DNA of 10,119 nucleotides. It comes from Bacteroidota bacterium (GTDB lineage: Bacteria; Bacteroidota; Bacteroidia; Bacteroidales; Dysgonomonadaceae). The first letter of the stretch is position 1. Every line of letters begins with the position of its first letter. The stretch spans positions 1-10,119 of the forward strand of contig JAEZZZ010000035.1 in assembly GCA_023418255.1 (NCBI GenBank), in the 5' to 3' direction. Below are positions 6,610 through 10,119 of this stretch, one piece after another. The notes beneath the pieces are model-generated. The model had not been told where the DNA came from, did not search any database, and saw only the letters and a list, made by a program, of their open reading frames with translations. A program made the position numbers and the translations under genes.

Positions 6610-8760
6610 TCAGAACTTGCCGTAGTAGCCTTCCTTCAACGCATCGAACAGGTTGGCGGCGGTGTGCATTTCGCCGTCGTATTCAATCTGCTCGTTGCCC
6701 TTGACCTCGACCAGGCTGCCGTCTTCCAGCTCGAAGCGGTACGTCGTGTTTTCCAGATCGGCTTCCTTCACCAGCACGCCCTGGAAGGCGGCCGGGTTGA
6801 AGCGGAACGTGGTGCAACCCTTCAGGCCCTGCTGGTGCGCGTAGCGGTAGATGTCCTTGAACTGTTCGTACGGATAGTCGGTCGGCACGTTCGCGGTCTT
6901 GGAGATCGAGCTGTCCACCCACTTCTGCGCAGCGGCCTGCACGTCGACATGTTCCTTCGGGCTGATGTCGTCGGCGGCGATGAAATATTCCGGCAGCTTC
7001 GCCTCGGCGTCGTCGGAGAACGGCATCGCCTTCGGATTGATCAGTTCGCGGTAGGCGAGCAATTCGTATGAATAGACGTCCACCTTTTCCTTGGACTTCT
7101 TGCCTTCGCGGATCACGTTGCGGCTGTAGTGATGGGCGAACGAGGGCTCGATGCCGTTGGAAGCATTGTTGGCCAGCGACAGCGAGATGGTGCCGGTGGG
7201 CGCGATCGAGCTGTGATGGGTGAAGCGGCTGCCCGCTTCGGCCAGTTCGTCGACCAGTTCGGGCGCGACGGAGGCGATGCGCTGCATATAGCGGCTGTAC
7301 TTGGCGTGCAACACCTTGCCCGGGATTTCCTGGCCCACTTTCCAGCCGTCCTTCACCATTTCCGGACGCTTGCGCAGCATCTCGGCGGTGACGGTGAAGC
7401 GCTCTTCCATGATCGGCGCAGCGCCTTTTTCCTTCGCCAGGGCCAGGCCGGTTTCCCAGCCGGCCACCGCCATTTCGCGGGAGATGGCTTCGGTGAACTC
7501 GCAGGATTCCGGGCTGCCGTACTTGTGCTTCAGCATGGTCAGGGTCGAACCCAGGCCGAGGAAGCCCATGCCGTGGCGACGCTTGCGCAGGATCTCGGCG
7601 CGCTGCTGTTCCAGCGGCAGGCCGTTCACTTCGACCACGTTGTCGAGCATGCGGGTAAACACGCGCACGACTTCCTTGTATTCCTCCCAGTCGAAACGCG
7701 CCTGATCGGTGAACGGATCGCGCACGAACATGGTGAGGTTGACCGAACCGAGCAGGCACGCGCCGTACGGCGGCAGCGGCTGCTCGCCGCAGGGGTTGGT
7801 CGCGCGGATCGATTCGCACCACCAATTGTTGTTCATCTCGTTGACGCGGTCGATCAGGATGAAGCCCGGCTCGGCGTAGTCGTACGTCGAGACCATGATC
7901 ATGTCCCACAGGTGCCGGGCCTTGAGGTGGCCGTACACCTTGCAGGCGACCAGGCCGTCGTCGCGCACGATGTAGTTCTTGTGGGTGGGCCAGTCGCGCC
8001 ACACGACCGACGCGGCATCCTCGAGGTCGAGGTCACCCGCTTCCTTCTCGTTGATCGGGAACACCAGCGGCCAGTCCGCGTCGTCCTTCACCGCCTGCAT
8101 GAAGCCGTCGGTGATCAGCAGCGACAGGTTGAACTGGCGCAGGCGCCCGTCCTCGCGCTTGGCGCGGATGAAGTCGCGCACGTCCGGGTGCGACACGTCG
8201 AAGGTGCCCATCTGCGCGCCGCGGCGGCCGCCGGCGCTGGAGACGGTGAAGCACATCTTGTCGTAGATATCCATGAAGGACATCGGGCCGGAGGTGTACG
8301 CGCCGGCGCCGGCGACGAACGCGCCGCGCGGGCGCAGCGTGCTGAACTCGTAGCCGATGCCGCAGCCGGCCTTGAGCGTCAGGCCGGCCTCGTGGACCTT
8401 CTCCAGGATGCCGTCCATCGAGTCGGTGATCGTGCCCGAGACGGTGCAGTTGATCGTGCTGGTGGCGGGCTTGTGTTCCTGCGCGCCGGCGTTGGACGTG
8501 ATGCGGCCGGCGGGGATCGCCCCGCGGCGCAGCGCCCAGAGGAAACGCTCGTACCAGTACTTCTGCTTCTCGGGGGTGGTTTCGGCATCGGCGAGCGCAC
8601 GCGCCACGCGCTGGCAGGTGGCGTCGATGTCGGCGTCCACCGGCACGCCATGCTTGGTCTTGAGCCGGTACTTCTTGTCCCAGATGTCCTGCGAGGCGGG
8701 CTGCATCGGGATCTCCCGTCCGCCGTGCGTCTTGACTGCTTCCAGCCGAACCGTGCTCAT
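6610..8760 (-). CDS. nrdJ: Adenosylcobalamin-dependent (class II) ribonucleotide reductase, catalytic subunit
   Basis: A 716-residue protein that would reduce ribonucleotides to deoxyribonucleotides using adenosylcobalamin, giving DNA precursors without needing oxygen. Visible motifs: C105 (STINCTVSGT), the first cysteine of the active-site redox pair; the finger-loop signature NPCGE with N322, C324 and E326 as radical-site residues; C335 (GACLLGSVNL), the second redox cysteine; RHGMGFLGLG (about 396-404); and SIAPTGTIS (518-526), the phosphate-binding segment. The ending is KGCTTFRFNP and then about 50 residues without a cysteine tail; that tail is in the separate nrdJb gene. The start is the ATG at 8760 with AGGAGA at 8776-8771 (10 nt). 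The frame stays open to 9018, but the extra 86 residues are Arg/Pro-rich and run through the likely regulatory region. Probably controlled by NrdR (site at 9013-9028). First gene of the nrdJ-histone-nrdJb block. Confidence 0.93.
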   Translation of the reverse strand: MSTVRLEAVKTHGGREIPMQPASQDIWDKKYRLKTKHGVPVDADIDATCQRVARALADAETTPEKQKYWYERFLWALRRGAIPAGRITSNAGAQEHKPATSTINCTVSGTITDSMDGILEKVHEAGLTLKAGCGIGYEFSTLRPRGAFVAGAGAYTSGPMSFMDIYDKMCFTVSSAGGRRGAQMGTFDVSHPDVRDFIRAKREDGRLRQFNLSLLITDGFMQAVKDDADWPLVFPINEKEAGDLDLEDAASVVWRDWPTHKNYIVRDDGLVACKVYGHLKARHLWDMIMVSTYDYAEPGFILIDRVNEMNNNWWCESIRATNPCGEQPLPPYGACLLGSVNLTMFVRDPFTDQARFDWEEYKEVVRVFTRMLDNVVEVNGLPLEQQRAEILRKRRHGMGFLGLGSTLTMLKHKYGSPESCEFTEAISREMAVAGWETGLALAKEKGAAPIMEERFTVTAEMLRKRPEMVKDGWKVGQEIPGKVLHAKYSRYMQRIASVAPELVDELAEAGSRFTHHSSIAPTGTISLSLANNASNGIEPSFAHHYSRNVIREGKKSKEKVDVYSYELLAYRELINPKAMPFSDDAEAKLPEYFIAADDISPKEHVDVQAAAQKWVDSSISKTANVPTDYPYEQFKDIYRYAHQQGLKGCTTFRFNPAAFQGVLVKEADLENTTYRFELEDGSLVEVKGNEQIEYDGEMHTAANLFDALKEGYYGKF

Positions 8761-8781
8761 GCGTGTGCTGTCTCCTGTGCG

Positions 8782-8803
8782 GGCCCGGGTACGTGCCCGG
8801 GCC
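8782..8803 (-). promoter_or_regulatory. Hairpin just upstream of the nrdJ ribosome binding site
   Basis: An 8-bp perfect inverted repeat, GGCCCGGG with CCCGGGCC, around a 6-nt loop (TACGTG on the plus strand). It ends 5 nt before the AGGAGA of nrdJ. All stem pairs are G-C, so it will form in the nrdJ leader RNA. It could affect ribosome access or protect the mRNA 5' end, or be the base of a regulatory switch; the sequence alone does not decide. Confidence 0.55.
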
Positions 8804-8884
8804 GTTGTTATGGTTGCCGCCGGCCGCGGAAGGCGCCGACACCGACGGGAGCGGAACACGCGCCTGCGGCCGCGCCCGCCCCCT

Positions 8885-8929
8885 GGATGCTGTGTTGTCT
8901 GTGCCCTTGCGGGCCTGTGGCAGGCATCC
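8885..8929 (-). ncRNA. Possible structured leader element of nrdJ
   Basis: Read on the minus strand, GGATGC (8929-8924) can pair with GCATCC (8890-8885). The closed loop contains GCCC-GCAA-GGGC (8914-8903), a short stem capped by a GNRA tetraloop, and a second possible small stem, CCTG-CAGG (8924-8914), which competes for the end bases. An unpaired A/C-rich stretch (ACAGACAACACA) follows. It is 125-169 nt ahead of the nrdJ start codon. The general GC-richness of the region makes chance pairing easy, so confidence is limited. A conserved nrdJ RNA motif upstream of nrdJ genes has been described in comparative work; whether this is a member cannot be judged here. Confidence 0.35.
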
Positions 8930-9012
8930 GCGAGTCCCCTCTCGTGCGAGGCGGGTGGCTGTCCGCCATTCTGCCGAAAACCCCACGCCTTGGGCCAGCC
9001 TTGCGGGATGGA

Positions 9013-9028
9013 CCCCAATATGTTGTGG
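9013..9028. promoter_or_regulatory. Candidate NrdR box of nrdJ
   Basis: The 16-mer CCCCAATATGTTGTGG matches the NrdR-box consensus (acaCwAtATaTwGtgt) at every strongly conserved position (C4, A6, A8, T9, T11, G13). NrdR is the ATP/dATP-sensing repressor of ribonucleotide reductase operons. Boxes usually come in pairs about three helical turns apart. A weaker second dyad (CCCCACGCCTTGGG, 8981-8994) is centred 33 bp away towards the gene. It would also lie upstream of the divergent protease gene, but its logical target is nrdJ. Confidence 0.55.
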
Positions 9029-9094
9029 AGGGCCGGGCCACGCTACGCGCGGCCTCCGGCGAAGTCAACAACGCTGCGGCAGCGCGCGCGCGAG

Positions 9095-9118
9095 GGCCTG
9101 CGCAACGCCGCGCAGGCC
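9095..9118. repeat. GC-rich hairpin in the nrdJ / protease intergenic region
   Basis: A 9-bp perfect inverted repeat, GGCCTGCGC with GCGCAGGCC, around AACGCC. It lies between the divergent nrdJ and protease genes and has no T tract. Apart from this, a small GGGCA/TGCCC hairpin near 9209-9222 and the nrdJ elements listed separately, the 8761-9256 interval shows nothing I can name. No obvious promoter consensus for the protease is visible. Confidence 0.4.
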
Positions 9119-9256
9119 GCATGAAACGGTCGCGTTCAGCTTCGATGGAGCCGCTGCGGACGACACTCGGGGGCCATTCTTGGTGCAGTGCGGCGCGGCG
9201 GTTGCGCGGGGCAGGCTTGCCCGGGCGGCGGTCCGCGCCCATGTTGCCCTCCGCCC

Positions 9257-10119
9257 ATGACCAGACGCGACCCCGCCATGCGCCCAGCTCCCACCCTGCT
9301 CGTGCTTGCCGCCGCCGCCGCGTTCGGCGGCTTCGCCGCCACCGCCATCCGCGAGGCCGTGCAGACGCCGGCCCACGCCGCGCCCCAGGCCGCCGCACCG
9401 GCGCCGGTGGTGTCGGGACTGCCGGTGGCGGTCGACGGCCAGCCCATGCCCTCGCTGGCGCCGATGCTCAGGCGGGTCACGCCCTCGGTGGTGAGCGTGC
9501 ACGCCGCGCAGCGCCGGCAGGTAAGCCCGTTCGGCAACGATCCCTTCTTCCGCCGCATGTTCCCGGAGCTGTCGCAGGAGCGCATCGAGCGGTCGCTGGG
9601 CTCGGGCGTGGTGGTGGACGCGCGCAACGGCTACGTGCTCACCAACCACCATGTGATCGAGAACGCCGACGAGGTGTCGGTGACGCTGTCCGACGGCCGC
9701 ACCCTGGAGGCGGAGTTCATCGGCTCGGATCCCGACACCGACGTGGCGCTGATGCGCATCCCCGCCGAGGGCCTGACCGCGATCCCGCTGGCCGCCGGCG
9801 GACAGCTGGCGGTAGGCGATTTCGTGGTCGCGGTGGGCAACCCCTTCGGCGTCGGGCAGACGGTCACCTCGGGCATCGTCTCGGCGGTGGGCCGCAGCAA
9901 CGTGCCGGGCGCGGGCTACCAGAACTTCATCCAGACCGATGCCTCGATCAACCCGGGGAACTCGGGCGGCGCGCTGGTCAACCTGCGCGGCGAGCTGGTG
10001 GGCATCAATACCGCGAGCTTCAATCCGCGCGGCAGCGCCGCCGGCAACATCGGCCTGGGCTTCGCCATTCCGGTGGACCTGGCGCGCAACGTCATGCAGC
10101 AGCTGGCCAGCACCGGCAC
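9257..10119 (+). CDS. Do-family (DegP/DegQ-like) periplasmic serine protease, 5' part
   Basis: The frame opens at ATG 9257 and runs off the window end after 287 codons. The N-terminus has basic residues, a hydrophobic run (about 13-31, LLVLAAAAAFGGFAATA) and AHA-AP near 39-43, indicating export to the periplasm by a signal peptide or, if uncleaved, a membrane anchor. The trypsin-like domain shows the full HtrA triad: H132 in TNHHVIENADEV, D162 in DPDTDVALMRI and S236 in NPGNSGGALVN. LGSGVVVD, VGNPFG and GLGFAIP also match the family. Such proteases degrade or refold misfolded envelope proteins. The C-terminal PDZ domains lie outside the window, so DegP, DegQ and one-PDZ DegS forms cannot be told apart. 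Another in-frame ATG is at 9278; neither start has a clear Shine-Dalgarno. The gene is divergent from nrdJ and probably unrelated to it. Confidence 0.9.
   Translation, partial: MTRRDPAMRPAPTLLVLAAAAAFGGFAATAIREAVQTPAHAAPQAAAPAPVVSGLPVAVDGQPMPSLAPMLRRVTPSVVSVHAAQRRQVSPFGNDPFFRRMFPELSQERIERSLGSGVVVDARNGYVLTNHHVIENADEVSVTLSDGRTLEAEFIGSDPDTDVALMRIPAEGLTAIPLAAGGQLAVGDFVVAVGNPFGVGQTVTSGIVSAVGRSNVPGAGYQNFIQTDASINPGNSGGALVNLRGELVGINTASFNPRGSAAGNIGLGFAIPVDLARNVMQQLASTG

Noticed and set aside
5362..6625. Long plus-strand open frames (up to 366 codons) across the histone-like region
   Set aside because: They mirror the minus-strand Ala/Lys repeats. GC-rich third positions and repeated codons keep the antisense frames open, and the products are Leu/Arg/Cys or Ala/Phe repeats without domain character.
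8033..8986. Large minus-strand frame of 317 codons overlapping nrdJ
   Set aside because: It is a frame-shifted copy of nrdJ coding DNA, rich in Arg/His/Gly, with no motifs. The nrdJ frame carries all catalytic residues.
8761..9018. N-terminal extension of NrdJ by 86 residues
   Set aside because: The extra stretch is Arg/Pro-rich and unlike the family. It covers the leader hairpins and overlaps the NrdR box, while the ATG at 8760 has a Shine-Dalgarno and gives the normal length.
8761..9060. Classical cobalamin riboswitch upstream of the B12-dependent nrdJ
   Set aside because: I looked for the B12-box and the conserved AGCCAGGAGACC-type core on the minus strand and did not find them.

Overview
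The window looks like a chromosomal segment of a high-GC gammaproteobacterium, most likely of the Xanthomonadaceae/Lysobacteraceae type. The grounds are the very GC-rich right half, a B12-dependent ribonucleotide reductase split into two genes, an alanine/lysine-rich histone H1-like gene beside them, and a Do-type periplasmic protease. The genus is an inference.

Left part (about 1-4856) is accessory DNA, visibly less GC-rich and full of broken genes. It holds the tail of an IS3-family transposase, an unidentified short ORF, an intact-looking drmC (phospholipase-D nuclease) and a decayed drmB (DUF1998) on the minus strand. These two are the remains of a DISARM anti-phage island. They are followed by a small plus-strand lipoprotein gene, a frameshifted XRE regulator and a C-terminal fragment of an unknown protein. 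A gene-free stretch (4488-4855) then carries inverted TTAACG motifs, a minus-strand terminator with no gene in front of it, and three tandem 22-bp repeats. These repeats end at a TGT (read on the minus strand) exactly at the core-genome terminator, so this may be the end of a Tn7/Tn5053-like transposon.

Right part (about 4856-10119) is ordinary chromosome. On the minus strand, in transcription order, are nrdJ (catalytic subunit of class II ribonucleotide reductase), a histone H1-like gene and the nrdJb-type TSCPD/cysteine-tail subunit, ending in a strong hairpin terminator. Upstream of nrdJ is a roughly 500-bp intergenic region with a good candidate NrdR box, a foldable 5' leader and a hairpin just before the ribosome binding site. 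On the plus strand a secreted DegP/DegQ-type serine protease starts and runs off the window end.

Working picture: a stable nrdJ-histone-nrdJb block, with a defence/mobile island attached directly downstream of its terminator and now decaying. The most interesting points are the repeat-bearing island boundary, the DISARM remnant and the RNA structure ahead of nrdJ. I saw no complete new multi-gene system.
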